Shown one piece after another: positions 1 through 6,967 of a stretch of 18,831 nucleotides of DNA. The notes beneath the pieces are model-generated. The model was not told the origin of the DNA. It saw only the letters and a program-made list of their open reading frames with translations, and searched no databases. The stretch lies in contig JAAYND010000190.1 of NCBI GenBank assembly GCA_012521035.1, positions 1-18,831 on the forward strand. The letters are read 5' to 3'. The DNA comes from Methanomicrobiales archaeon. GTDB taxonomy: Archaea > Halobacteriota > Methanomicrobia > Methanomicrobiales > Methanoculleaceae. How positions within the stretch are numbered: the stretch's first letter is position 1; each line of letters opens with the position of its first letter. Both the position numbers and the translations under genes were made by a program.

Positions 1-2273
1 CCTGGCTCCTGGACCATGGCATAGCCGTCCGGAACACAAAGCCCTGGAACGGCGGGACGCTCTATGTGCTCGAAGAGTGCCCGTTCTCGGGGGCGCACAA
101 GGACGGCGCGTTTGCGATCCAGTTTGCGAACGGTGCCATCCACGCCGGCTGCCACCACGCGAGCTGTGGCGGCGGGGCGCAGCGGTGGCCGGAACTCCGG
201 GCGATGCATGAGACACGAGGGAAGAAGGAGGCGAAGAACAGGACATCAGGATCCGGGGCACCGGCGACGAGGAATACCGAGATTGCAGGGGCAAAGGCCG
301 GGGCACCGACAGGCAACCCCACTCCACCCCCCGACAAATACCGCGAACGTGCTCTTGAGATCCTCCAGACCGGCGACCCGCTCACGTTCATCCTCGACAC
401 CTTCAGCAAAACCCATGTCGGTGACCGCATCGTCGCGGAGTGCCTCGCCCTCTCGATCGCATCGCAGACGATCGAGAACATCCACGGGCTCCACGTCGCG
501 GTCTCGGGGAACTCCAGCAAAGGCAAGAGTCACGCCTGCCGGGTGATGCTCAACCTCATACCAGAGGACTACCGCCTCACCGGGACGGTCTCGGACAAGG
601 CTCTCTACTACGACGACAACATCCGGGCCGGCACCGTCTTCCTCTTCGATGATACATCGCTCTCAGATGACCTCCAGGAGGTCGTGAAGTCGGCCACATC
701 GTCTTTCCATGAGCCGATCGAGCACCGGACCATCACGGCCGACCGTCAGCTCCGGATCCGCGTGATACCTGAGCGTTGTGTCTGGTGGCTCGCAAAAGTC
801 GAGAACCCCGGCGACGACCAGGTGATGGGCCGGATGCTGACAGTCTGGATCGACGACACCACCGAGCAGGATTGGGAGGTGCTTGAGCACATGAAATGGA
901 TGGAGGCGGGGATGCTCACCTGGAAGGGCGACCCGGATATCCTGGTCTGCCGGGCGATCTGGTCGATCATCAAAGAACAGAGGATCGCTATCCGGATCCC
1001 GTACGCTATGTCCATCCAGTTCTCAAGCGCTGCGAACCGCCGGAACCCCGTGATGTTCTTTGACCTGATCAAGTGTCACGCGCTCTTCCGGTTCATGCAG
1101 GTCCCCTCGACCGAGGTTGACGGTATGATCCAGATCGACGCGACCCGGGCGGACTTTGACGCGGCGGCGAAACTCTACCGGGCGATCAACCAGGAGATCG
1201 GGAGCCAGGAGGCGAAGCTGACCCGAAACGAGGCCGCAGCGCTCCGGACGATCGAGCGGATGGGCTGGGAGCAGTTCACGATCAAGATGCTCCAGGACGC
1301 GATGGGGCTCTCCTACTCCCAGACCCGGCGGATCCTGCAGGGCTACTCGGCGAAGGGAGCGGTCTACGCGGGGCTGCTTGAGAAGTGCCCGGCGGTGAGC
1401 ATGGTCGATGCCACGGTGATCGATGACACATCGGGGGTCGTCATCCGCCGGCACGAACACCTCTTCCAGTTCGATGTCCGGGGATACCGGGAGTGGATGG
1501 GAGGACTCGCGGTCTGGCTGGATGATGATGGTGATGACGGGAATGACTCGCCGCCTTCGGGTGGGGGCCCTGGTAGCGGGTGTGACGGCGGTGGTGACGC
1601 CCGGCCGCTGGATACCATTGCAGCGGAGACAAGCGACAGCGACAACGATAGTGACGCCCGGCCGCTGGATACCATTGCAGCGGAGACAAGCGACAGCGAC
1701 AACGATAGTGACGCCCGGCCACTGGAGGTCATTGCAGCGGAGACAAGTGGTAGTGACGGCGGTTGTGACAGCGATAGTGACACCCGATCGCTGGATGTCA
1801 TTGCAGCGGAGACAAGCGGTAGTGACGGCGATAGTGACAGGAGTTGCAACCAGGGTTGTAAACACGGTTGTAAACAAGGTTGTAAAGAGATCCCGGCGGA
1901 TGAAAACCCCGAATCCAAGCCGGAATCCGAAAACAACGAGATTTTCGGGAGAATCAAAAACCCGGATCCAGAATCATGTACAACTTTCCCGGGGATGGTA
2001 AAGACGCTCTCCCTCCCCGCCGGCGGGCTCGCCCTTCGGGGGGGCATCGCCGGCCTCGCGGGCACCTCCCGGGGTGGTGGGAGCGCGGTTCTGCCGCTCC
2101 CCGGGGTGCTCGATCCCGGGGAGTTTGAGCGTGTTCGGGTGGATCTCGGGCGGTGTAGTATCTGTAACGCCGGGAAGGCGGTGTATCGGTCACGAAGTGC
2201 CCGGGCGAGCATATGTGAGCGATGTTACTCCCGGCTCGTCCGGGAGCAAAACGGCCGGGAGGGAGTGCGGTGA
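1..2273 (+). CDS. primase-helicase-like P-loop ATPase, plasmid/virus type (5' end outside the window)
   Basis: The frame is open from the window edge, so the N-terminal part is missing. In order it shows: a CHC2-like zinc site (C-x5-H-x17-C-x4-C, about 78-167); a P-loop ATPase with Walker A GNSSKGKS (507-530) and a Walker B-like FLFDD (639-653); a winged-helix-like segment (about 1215-1340); a low-complexity acidic repeat linker (1596-1845); a QGCK repeat (about 1851-1890); and a C-terminal zinc ribbon CxxC-x17-CxxC (about 2151-2220). A zinc site followed by a single helicase-like ATPase is the layout of replication proteins of plasmids and archaeal viruses, so a role in replication initiation or primer synthesis is inferred. 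A broken PIN toxin gene follows in the same frame. The repeats and the second decayed copy near 6068-6306 mark it as mobile DNA. The exact family is uncertain; the ATPase call is firm. Confidence 0.6.
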   Translation, partial: WLLDHGIAVRNTKPWNGGTLYVLEECPFSGAHKDGAFAIQFANGAIHAGCHHASCGGGAQRWPELRAMHETRGKKEAKNRTSGSGAPATRNTEIAGAKAGAPTGNPTPPPDKYRERALEILQTGDPLTFILDTFSKTHVGDRIVAECLALSIASQTIENIHGLHVAVSGNSSKGKSHACRVMLNLIPEDYRLTGTVSDKALYYDDNIRAGTVFLFDDTSLSDDLQEVVKSATSSFHEPIEHRTITADRQLRIRVIPERCVWWLAKVENPGDDQVMGRMLTVWIDDTTEQDWEVLEHMKWMEAGMLTWKGDPDILVCRAIWSIIKEQRIAIRIPYAMSIQFSSAANRRNPVMFFDLIKCHALFRFMQVPSTEVDGMIQIDATRADFDAAAKLYRAINQEIGSQEAKLTRNEAAALRTIERMGWEQFTIKMLQDAMGLSYSQTRRILQGYSAKGAVYAGLLEKCPAVSMVDATVIDDTSGVVIRRHEHLFQFDVRGYREWMGGLAVWLDDDGDDGNDSPPSGGGPGSGCDGGGDARPLDTIAAETSDSDNDSDARPLDTIAAETSDSDNDSDARPLEVIAAETSGSDGGCDSDSDTRSLDVIAAETSGSDGDSDRSCNQGCKHGCKQGCKEIPADENPESKPESENNEIFGRIKNPDPESCTTFPGMVKTLSLPAGGLALRGGIAGLAGTSRGGGSAVLPLPGVLDPGEFERVRVDLGRCSICNAGKAVYRSRSARASICERCYSRLVREQNGREGVR
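1596..1845 (+). repeat. in-frame tandem repeat, 57-bp unit, acidic Ser/Asp linker
   Basis: Four units start at 1596, 1653, 1710 and 1779. The first two are 57 bp and essentially identical, encoding DARPLDTIAAETSDSDNDS. The third is extended to 69 bp and the fourth is diverged. Unit lengths are multiples of three, so the frame is kept. The product is a flexible acidic linker between the ATPase/winged-helix part and the C-terminal zinc ribbon. The decayed gene copy near 6068 lacks these units, so the array has expanded or contracted recently. Confidence 0.9.
1854..1887 (+). repeat. three GGTTGTAAA[C/G] motifs at 12-bp spacing inside the primase-like gene
   Basis: GGTTGTAAAC occurs at 1854-1863 and 1866-1875, and GGTTGTAAAG at 1878-1887, so starts are exactly 12 bp apart. 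In frame they encode QGCKHGCKQGCK. The same 10-mer is the building block of the 187-bp repeat array at 7531-8465 and of the decayed gene copy at 6128. Recurrence in non-coding DNA suggests that the nucleotide sequence, rather than the peptide, is what is conserved. An initiator-binding iteron is a reasonable inference but is not shown. Confidence 0.75.
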
Positions 2274-2486
2274 GCCGGGGATGATCTGAGAGCGCTCCTG
2301 AGCTCGGCGGAGGAGGTCTTCTACCGGGAGGTCTGATACTGGTTGATCGATGAGGCGATCGTGAACCGTGCCCGAATATTTTGTGAGCCAGGCATGGCTA
2401 CATTTGATGCTCTGCACCTTGCATCTGCTGAGAGTGCTGGCCTCTCTTCCGGGAAGGCAGCGGCTCTTGCAGGGATGAACCGGTAG
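2274..2486 (+). pseudogene. PIN-domain (VapC-like) toxin remnant
   Basis: Directly after the primase-like stop, the same frame continues with a recognisable PIN-domain C-terminal half. It reads LRALLSSAEEVFYREV, then an in-frame TGA at 2334-2336, then YWLIDEAIVNRARIF and a segment containing FDALHLASAE, ending in a TAG at 2484-2486. The D-A-L-H-L-A block is the hallmark of the last acidic motif of PIN ribonuclease toxins. The N-terminal half with the first catalytic aspartate and any start codon are absent, and no antitoxin gene is visible. I read it as a dead relic of a toxin-antitoxin module next to a mobile replication gene. Confidence 0.7.
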
Positions 2487-2892
2487 GAATGGGAAGAACT
2501 CCCTGGGGCACGGAAGATTCCACGGCATTACTCCGATGAGGATCTCGACCGGGACGGTTCCAGGACTCCCGGCCTCCCCGGAGGGTGACAACAAAACGCC
2601 CGCATCACCCTCTCCTCTGCTCCTGGAAGCGACACTCGCTGGAATACCGGAAGTATCCCCTCCCCCCGCGCCCGGCCGGCGTACAATCGCGGCGAACACC
2701 TCACCCTCAAAGATCTCCTGACTGCAACCCTTACCCCGCGATAGAAATTCCCGGAGCATTATTTTTCGCTCTCCCCTCTCCCTCCCCGTCCACGAAGAAT
2801 CGCAGCTTTCAATTACCCCCACAGGGAATATTCTACACTACACACGGGAGATCGGCAATGACTCAGGGACCAACCACACACGAGGGCTGGAG
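2487..2892. other. gene-free spacer upstream of rmlB
   Basis: About 400 bp with only short proline/serine-rich reading frames on both strands that resemble no family I know. The AT-richer tract near 2815-2845 (containing GAATATTCTAC) could hold the rmlB promoter. A GAGG at 2882-2885 lies a plausible ribosome-binding distance before the rmlB ATG. Confidence 0.45.
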
Positions 2893-3972
2893 ATGAAGAC
2901 GGTCATCGTCACCGGCGGGGCGGGGTTCATCGGATCGGCGGTCATCCGCCACCTCATCCGGCACACCAACCACACCGTCATCAACCTCGACAAACTGACC
3001 TACGCAGGCAACCTGGAGTCGCTCAGGGAGGTGGATCACGACCCCCGGTACAACTTCGAGCAGGAGGATATCTGCAACCCTCTCGGGCTCCAGAGAATCT
3101 TTCGGGAGCACCGGCCCGATATCGTCATGCACCTCGCCGCCGAGTCCCATGTCGATCGCTCGATCGACGGGCCGACGGCGTTCATCCAGACCAACATCAT
3201 CGGAACCTACTCCCTCCTTGAGGCGGCCCGGCACTACTGGAGAGATCTCCCCCGCGATGAACAGGCCTCCTTCCGCTTCCACCATATATCGACCGACGAG
3301 GTCTACGGGGATCTCGGGGACTCTGCCGGCCTCTTCACCGAGAGCACCCCCTACGCCCCGAGCTCTCCCTACTCCGCGAGCAAGGCGAGCGCAGACCACC
3401 TCGTCAGAGCATGGCACCGGACATACGGTCTGCCGGCGCTGGTGACGAACTGCTCAAACAACTACGGTCCCTACCAGTTCCCCGAGAAGCTCATACCGCT
3501 CATGATCCTCAACGCCCTTGAGGGAAAGCCCCTCCCCGTATACGGCAAGGGCGATCAGGTCCGCGACTGGCTCTACGTCGAGGACCACGCCCGCGCCCTC
3601 TCCCTGGTGGCCGAAGAAGGAGCGGTTGGAGAGACCTACAACATCGGCGGGCATAACGAGGTCCAGAACATCGATGTCGTGCGGGGGATCTGCGACCTCC
3701 TCGAGGATCTCGCCCCCGAGAAGCCTGAGGGTCTCGGGGAGTATCAGGATCTGATCACGTTCGTCCAGGATCGCCCCGGCCATGACCGGCGCTACGCGAT
3801 CGATGCGAGCAAGATCGAGGCGGATCTCGGGTGGGTGCCGGAAGAGTCGTTTGAGACCGGCCTTCGAAAGACCGTCCGGTGGTACCTGGAGAACCGGGCC
3901 TGGTGCGAGCGGGTGCAGCGGGGCTCCTACCGGCGGGAGCGGCTGGGGGCTGGCCCAGCTCAAACCTTGTAG
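2893..3972 (+). CDS. rfbB: dTDP-glucose 4,6-dehydratase (RmlB/RfbB family)
   Basis: Extended short-chain dehydrogenase of 359 residues, close to the usual 330-360. It begins with the NAD-binding glycine motif GGAGFIG (8-14), has HLAAESHVDRS (80-90), the dehydratase signature STDEVYG (133-139) with the TDE catalytic acids, and the Y-x3-K pair (Y160, K164). The family converts dTDP-glucose to dTDP-4-keto-6-deoxyglucose, the second step of dTDP-rhamnose-type sugar synthesis for surface glycans. No rmlA, rmlC or rmlD is next to it; the neighbour downstream is a decayed epimerase. The gene is therefore isolated from a complete pathway operon here. Start ATG is preceded by GAGG at a 7-nt distance. 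The last 20 or so residues are an arginine-rich tail. A related UDP-sugar dehydratase activity cannot be excluded from sequence alone. Confidence 0.9.
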   Translation: MKTVIVTGGAGFIGSAVIRHLIRHTNHTVINLDKLTYAGNLESLREVDHDPRYNFEQEDICNPLGLQRIFREHRPDIVMHLAAESHVDRSIDGPTAFIQTNIIGTYSLLEAARHYWRDLPRDEQASFRFHHISTDEVYGDLGDSAGLFTESTPYAPSSPYSASKASADHLVRAWHRTYGLPALVTNCSNNYGPYQFPEKLIPLMILNALEGKPLPVYGKGDQVRDWLYVEDHARALSLVAEEGAVGETYNIGGHNEVQNIDVVRGICDLLEDLAPEKPEGLGEYQDLITFVQDRPGHDRRYAIDASKIEADLGWVPEESFETGLRKTVRWYLENRAWCERVQRGSYRRERLGAGPAQTL

Positions 3973-3990
3973 ACACCTTAATCACAAAAC

Positions 3991-4293
3991 CACGACGTCG
4001 TCATCATTGAAAACCTCGTGGCCGGGCCGGCCAGGCGAAGATCGACTGCCCCCGGGTGGAGCTCGCTTGGGGGGGGGAGCGTTGCCGGTTCCCGGTGGAG
4101 ATCTTCCCCGGCAGGGCCAGCATCCCTGGTAATCTCTTCCACACCCCGGTCGGTGAAAAACCTGCTCGCCTCGAACAAGGCGAACGTGACCGGCACACTC
4201 GTCGCGGCGAAGGGCTGCGGGGTGCCTGCCCTCGTCCTCTCCTCCTTCCTGATCTACGGCGGCATCCCTGGATCCAGTACTCAACCAGGATGA
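3991..4293 (+). pseudogene. eroded NAD-dependent sugar epimerase/dehydratase fragment
   Basis: One frame reads HDVVIIENLVAG, then a scrambled stretch, then SVKNLLASNKANVTGTLVAAKGCGV and a LIYGG block, ending in TGA at 4291-4293. These match in order the beta2 segment (VVVIDNLSTG-like), the PRSV...NVxGTL helix and the SSxxIYG catalytic-strand region of UDP-sugar epimerases related to GalE/WbpP. The N-terminal glycine motif is missing, the spacing between blocks is too short, and the catalytic Y-x3-K region is absent. It is therefore a truncated remnant, not a gene. It lies 18 bp after rmlB, so a nucleotide-sugar cluster probably once extended further. Confidence 0.65.
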
Positions 4294-4480
4294 AGAGGTA
4301 GCGGGCTGATGCGGCCGGCGAGGAACGGCGAGTTTCCACGATCGGTGCCGGCACCGGCGGAGTGGTGGCGGTAAAAGATCCCGGTTATGCGAGCAGAGCG
4401 CCGTAGCGTAGAAAAACATTAATACCCGGGTCAGCAGACAGATAATATCTATCATTGCGGGTAAAACCAAAAGAGATGTT
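4294..4480. promoter_or_regulatory. spacer with candidate TATA promoter for the 4481 gene
   Basis: No gene is seen. The AT-rich tract at 4411-4424 (AAAACATTAATAC) is a plausible archaeal TATA element. Initiation about 25 nt downstream, near 4447, would leave a short leader before the GTG at 4481. The background changes here from GC-rich to the more AT-rich composition of the following two genes. Confidence 0.4.
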
Positions 4481-4693
4481 GTGGAGTGGTCAGCGGTGCG
4501 GGGAGTAAGTGAAGAGATCTGGGATCAGGAGTTGCCTCCCATAAGGGTAAACAAGGATATGGTCAAAAAACAGGCAGCAAGATACAGGATGGGGAGCGTA
4601 AGGCTGTCATTAGGACGTATTAAGACGAGAGAAGAGTTTGAGGACGAAAAGCGCGAGATAATGCAGAAACAGCTCCCTGGCTATCCCCGGTAA
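4481..4693 (+). CDS. small hypothetical protein, 70 aa, partner of the next gene
   Basis: A short charged protein with no membrane segment. Its C-terminal half (RYRMGSVRLSLGRIKT, followed by an EEFEDEKREIMQ helix and a closing LPGYP) looks like a folded strand-helix unit. I do not recognise the family with confidence; the layout is reminiscent of small antitoxin-like or regulatory proteins. The GTG at 4481 is the only standard start in reach and has a weak ribosome-binding site, so the true start could differ. It ends 12 bp before the next gene and shares its lower GC content, so both were probably acquired and are transcribed together. Confidence 0.5.
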   Translation: MEWSAVRGVSEEIWDQELPPIRVNKDMVKKQAARYRMGSVRLSLGRIKTREEFEDEKREIMQKQLPGYPR

Positions 4694-4705
4694 CGGAAGA
4701 TACCC

Positions 4706-5443
4706 GTGGTTGACGACGAAACCCTTTTCCCGCAGACATTAGAGGCATCAACGACAACAGATCTCTACAGTACCCTCTCGCCACAAGATCTGGAGATCCT
4801 GAAAAAAACGACGGAATACTATGGAATTCTAAAGGATCTGGCGTTTTATGCAGAAGAACTCACTACTGAATCGTTTCTGCCGCCTATAAATGAGTTGCGG
4901 GATGCCTTTGACCATCTCATGCGAACATACGCCGCTCAGTTTGGTCTTCACGATGGGGATGGCGATTACATCAGGGAAAATCTGGATGCTACATTTCGCC
5001 ACGTTTACCGCGCCCTCTTTGATTACTTCGATTATATACGGATCTATCAGAAAGATTACATATACCAGAAGCTGGATGGGATATCTCACCAGACGATCAT
5101 CAATCTCTTCCCCGAATACTACAGAGAGATCCTGCCAGAGATAGAGAGCTGTCTGGAAGATATCCCCCGGTATAAAGCGTCCAAGGATATCGGGAAACCT
5201 GATATAGAGATGGTCACTCAGTATCACACAAAGGTTTTGAAACTCAGGAGTTACTGCGCAGAGATCAATAAAATGGCTCCGGTATTGATCGAGGCCGAAA
5301 ATAGGCTCCGGTTAGAAGAAGAGGAGCGGGAGAGAAAGGAGAGCGAACTGCGAAAGGTTGAAGCCTGGAAATACCTGCTCTTCACGATCATCGGGACCAT
5401 CGTAGGGGGCATTGTCGTAGCGCTTGTATTATCGGGCCAATAG
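4706..5443 (+). CDS. hypothetical helical protein with C-terminal membrane anchor
   Basis: 245 residues, not recognised. The first 190 or so are predicted almost entirely helical, with many tyrosines and an ELRDAFDHLMR motif (about 64-74). A charged coiled-coil of Glu/Arg heptads covers about 195-220. It ends in a single hydrophobic helix (YLLFTIIGTIVGGIVVALVL) followed by only a few residues, the layout of a tail-anchored protein with the helical domain in the cytoplasm. Start is GTG at 4706 with GGAAG a few bases upstream. The composition is more AT-rich than the housekeeping genes on the right. It follows the 70-aa gene by 12 bp. A stress, signalling or defence role is possible from the context of decayed mobile DNA, but nothing in the sequence proves it. 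Confidence 0.65.
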   Translation: MVDDETLFPQTLEASTTTDLYSTLSPQDLEILKKTTEYYGILKDLAFYAEELTTESFLPPINELRDAFDHLMRTYAAQFGLHDGDGDYIRENLDATFRHVYRALFDYFDYIRIYQKDYIYQKLDGISHQTIINLFPEYYREILPEIESCLEDIPRYKASKDIGKPDIEMVTQYHTKVLKLRSYCAEINKMAPVLIEAENRLRLEEEERERKESELRKVEAWKYLLFTIIGTIVGGIVVALVLSGQ

Positions 5444-6024
5444 CGCTACAAAGCGATTGCAGGAACCTGAATTCGCAAAAAAGTGCCATCGCCGGGAGGC
5501 CGACGTAACCAATCCTGATGATACCGCTCCGGCGGAGCAGCGTCGCGTTTTCCGATAAACTCTGCGAGACTTCCGGCCAAATATATGCATCGTGAGTCTA
5601 TCTTCAAGGATGATGCTTTGCCTTCTGCTGCCCTCAGCGTGCCAGCAACTCAGGGAAACCAGAAGATGTAGTGAGAGGCCACCTCGTTTCCTCTACGGCA
5701 AAGGCATTGAACCCCTGATACTGCTGTTGTTGCCACGAATCCGGGGGAGAAAATCGCACCAATCTGCCCTTTGAGTGGATGGGCCGTATGTTGAAGATCT
5801 CTACGGCTTCCTGTGTGACTCCCCCCCCGCCAGGCTGCAAGACTGCGATGCTCAACCGCGGTGAGTCGTCGCTCGGGGATGGGGAGCCGGGACGATACTC
5901 CGGCCGGAGGCCGGCGTCGGATGATCCCATCTTGCTCTCCGTGCCAGCTCCTTTCAATCTCCTTCCCAGGTCATCCACAGGGGCGGTCTTAAGGCCCGGC
6001 CGCATGCTCACGCGGTTTTTAGAA
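5444..6024. other. decayed gene-free region
   Basis: Only short frames without recognisable domains on either strand. A TATA-like AAATATATGC lies near 5579-5588 but no credible gene follows it. A minus-strand frame (5634-6086) reads RPRSWIQSMFQN across the left inverted-repeat arm, and an almost identical peptide appears in a plus-strand frame at the right arm. That similarity comes from the repeat and not from a gene here. Confidence 0.5.
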
Positions 6025-6060
6025 TTTTGAAACATACTCTGGATCCAGGAGCGCGGCCTG
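6025..6060 (+). repeat. left arm of a 36-bp inverted repeat
   Basis: This arm begins TTTTGAAACATACTCTGG and matches the reverse complement of 6799-6834 at 31 of 36 positions by eye. The arms face each other about 740 bp apart and enclose the primase-gene remnant and the broken toxin-antitoxin locus. They could be the ends of a degenerate mobile element or two solo copies of a dispersed repeat. No transposase is visible between them. Confidence 0.75.
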
Positions 6061-6067
6061 ACTGGAG

Positions 6068-6306
6068 AATGACTCACTGCCTTCATGTGGGGGTTATGAC
6101 AGCGATTGTGACAGTAGCTACAACCAGGGTTGTAAACAAGGTTGCAAAGAGATCCCGGAGGAGGAAAGTCTGGAATTTGTGCCGGAACCCTGAAACAATG
6201 CGATTTACATGAGAATTGAAAACCAGATCCGAGGTCATGTACAACTTCTCTGGGAACAGTAAGGGCACTGGATCTCGCCGGCCTCTCGCGAGGTGGCGGG
6301 AGGGGG
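6068..6306 (+). pseudogene. eroded second copy of the 3' end of the primase-like gene
   Basis: The frame reads ENDSLPSCGGYDSDCDSS, then YNQGCKQGCKEIPEEE, a stop where the intact gene reads SENNE, NAIYMRIEN, and a nucleotide-level match around CATGTACAACTT. This follows the order of the intact gene at about 1540-2080 (GNDSPPSGGG, SCNQGCKHGCKQGCKEIP, SENNEIFGRIKN). The 57-bp repeats are absent, one of the three GGTTGTAAAC-type motifs is missing (remaining at 6128-6137 and, altered, 6140-6149), and stops interrupt the frame. It is therefore a dead relic of a paralogous replicon. Confidence 0.75.
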
Positions 6307-6399
6307 TGGGGTAAGGGGATGGGCTCTGGCCATTGGTGTTACGGAGGATGCACCGATCGCAGGAGCCCGGCGCCGGAGGCTCACGAGAGCCTTCATCAA

Positions 6400-6414
6400 G
6401 TATACTGTGTATAC
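6400..6414 (+). promoter_or_regulatory. GTATAC-TGT-GTATAC palindrome upstream of the antitoxin remnant
   Basis: GTATACTGTGTATAC is an inverted repeat with a 3-bp centre, ending 6 bp before the ATG at 6421. Autoregulated toxin-antitoxin operons commonly carry a palindromic operator bound by the ribbon-helix-helix antitoxin at this place, so this is probably its old operator. It is also TATA-like. Confidence 0.45.
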
Positions 6415-6420
6415 CCCTGT

Positions 6421-6655
6421 ATGACAGGCGTCGCTGTCAGAATCGACTCCAGGCTCCGGGATCGGCTCGATGCCCTGGAAGTGCATCCCCGGGAATCATA
6501 TAACGCGGATGATCGGGGGCCTGGTGGATATGGCGGTCGATGAGGAACCCCTCAGAGAAGAAGCACTTCGAGATCCTGAGCGATCGCTCGAAGACCTCCG
6601 TGCCGGCAGGATCTATACCCCGGACGAGGTCATGGCGGAGTTGAAGGAGAAATAA
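6421..6655 (+). pseudogene. frameshifted ribbon-helix-helix antitoxin
   Basis: The start frame reads MTGVAVRIDSRLRDRLDALEVHPRE, typical of a ribbon-helix-helix DNA-binding N-terminus (strand, then helix). After about 6505 the frame shifts by one base and continues as IGGLVDMAVDEEPLREEAL...SLEDLRAGRIYTPDEVMAELKEK to a TAA at 6653-6655. Joined, the two halves give a normal antitoxin of about 78 residues: N-terminal repressor fold, C-terminal toxin-binding helix with the RAGRIYTxDEVMAEL ending seen in RelB/VapB-like partners. One inserted base near 6500-6512 would explain the break. A programmed frameshift is unlikely because there is no slippery run. Confidence 0.75.
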
Positions 6656-6720
6656 GGTATCGGGTGGTCATCACCGCGACGGCTCACTATAGTATGTTGC
6701 AATACCTTTTGGAACCTTAG
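6652..6720 (+). pseudogene. truncated RelE/ParE-like toxin start
   Basis: Overlapping the antitoxin stop, another frame reads RYRVVITATAHYSMLQYLLEP followed by TAG at 6718-6720. The YRVVITATA strand is the typical beginning of RelE/ParE toxins, which follow their antitoxins with a small overlap. Only about 20 codons remain and the catalytic C-terminal part is gone, so the module is dead. Confidence 0.6.
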
Positions 6721-6798
6721 CCTGCCCACGCCGATGGTTGGCCGGGCAGAACGCAATCGTGGGGTATTACACACTCCACCCTCCTTAAACGGGTGGGG

Positions 6799-6834
6799 GA
6801 GGCCACGCTCTTGGGTCCAGAGCATGTTTCAAAA
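6799..6834 (-). repeat. right arm of the 36-bp inverted repeat
   Basis: Reads GAGGCCACGCTCTTGGGTCC... and ends with CATGTTTCAAAA. Its reverse complement differs from 6025-6060 at five positions. It ends just after the ATG of a 47-codon frame (6824-6967). Confidence 0.75.
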
Positions 6835-6967
6835 CAGTTATGAAAGTGACTATATAATCTCAAAAGCATTCCGCGATCCAGCAATCCGGATAAGTGAGGA
6901 TATCGCATCGTTTACAGGTGAGACCGAGGCGAAAGCACATCTAAAAAAACTAAAAAGCTCTAATTAA
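6824..6967 (+). CDS. possible 47-aa fragment or small ORF
   Basis: The ATG lies inside the right inverted-repeat arm. The frame then reads NSYESDYIISKAFRDPAIR, and further on EDIASFTGETEAKAHLKKL, to TAA. The second part is a plausible folded amphipathic helix, but I recognise no family. A strong TATA-like CTATATAATC (about 6850-6859) lies within it and argues against a coding role for the first codons. It could be the C-terminal relic of an older gene cut by the repeat. Confidence 0.25.
   Translation: MFQNSYESDYIISKAFRDPAIRISEDIASFTGETEAKAHLKKLKSSN

Noticed and set aside
1023..2212. Long minus-strand frames opposite the primase-like gene
   Set aside because: Their Ser/Pro/Arg/Thr-rich repeats are the reverse reading of the 57-bp repeats; the plus strand has domains and continues beyond the window.
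2190..2822. 210-codon minus-strand frame across the spacer before rmlB
   Set aside because: No recognisable domain; it overlaps the end of the primase-like gene and the PIN relic, which is read on the plus strand.
6421..6655. Programmed frameshift in the antitoxin gene
   Set aside because: No slippery heptamer or stimulating hairpin at the shift, and the downstream toxin is truncated, so mutation is the simpler explanation.
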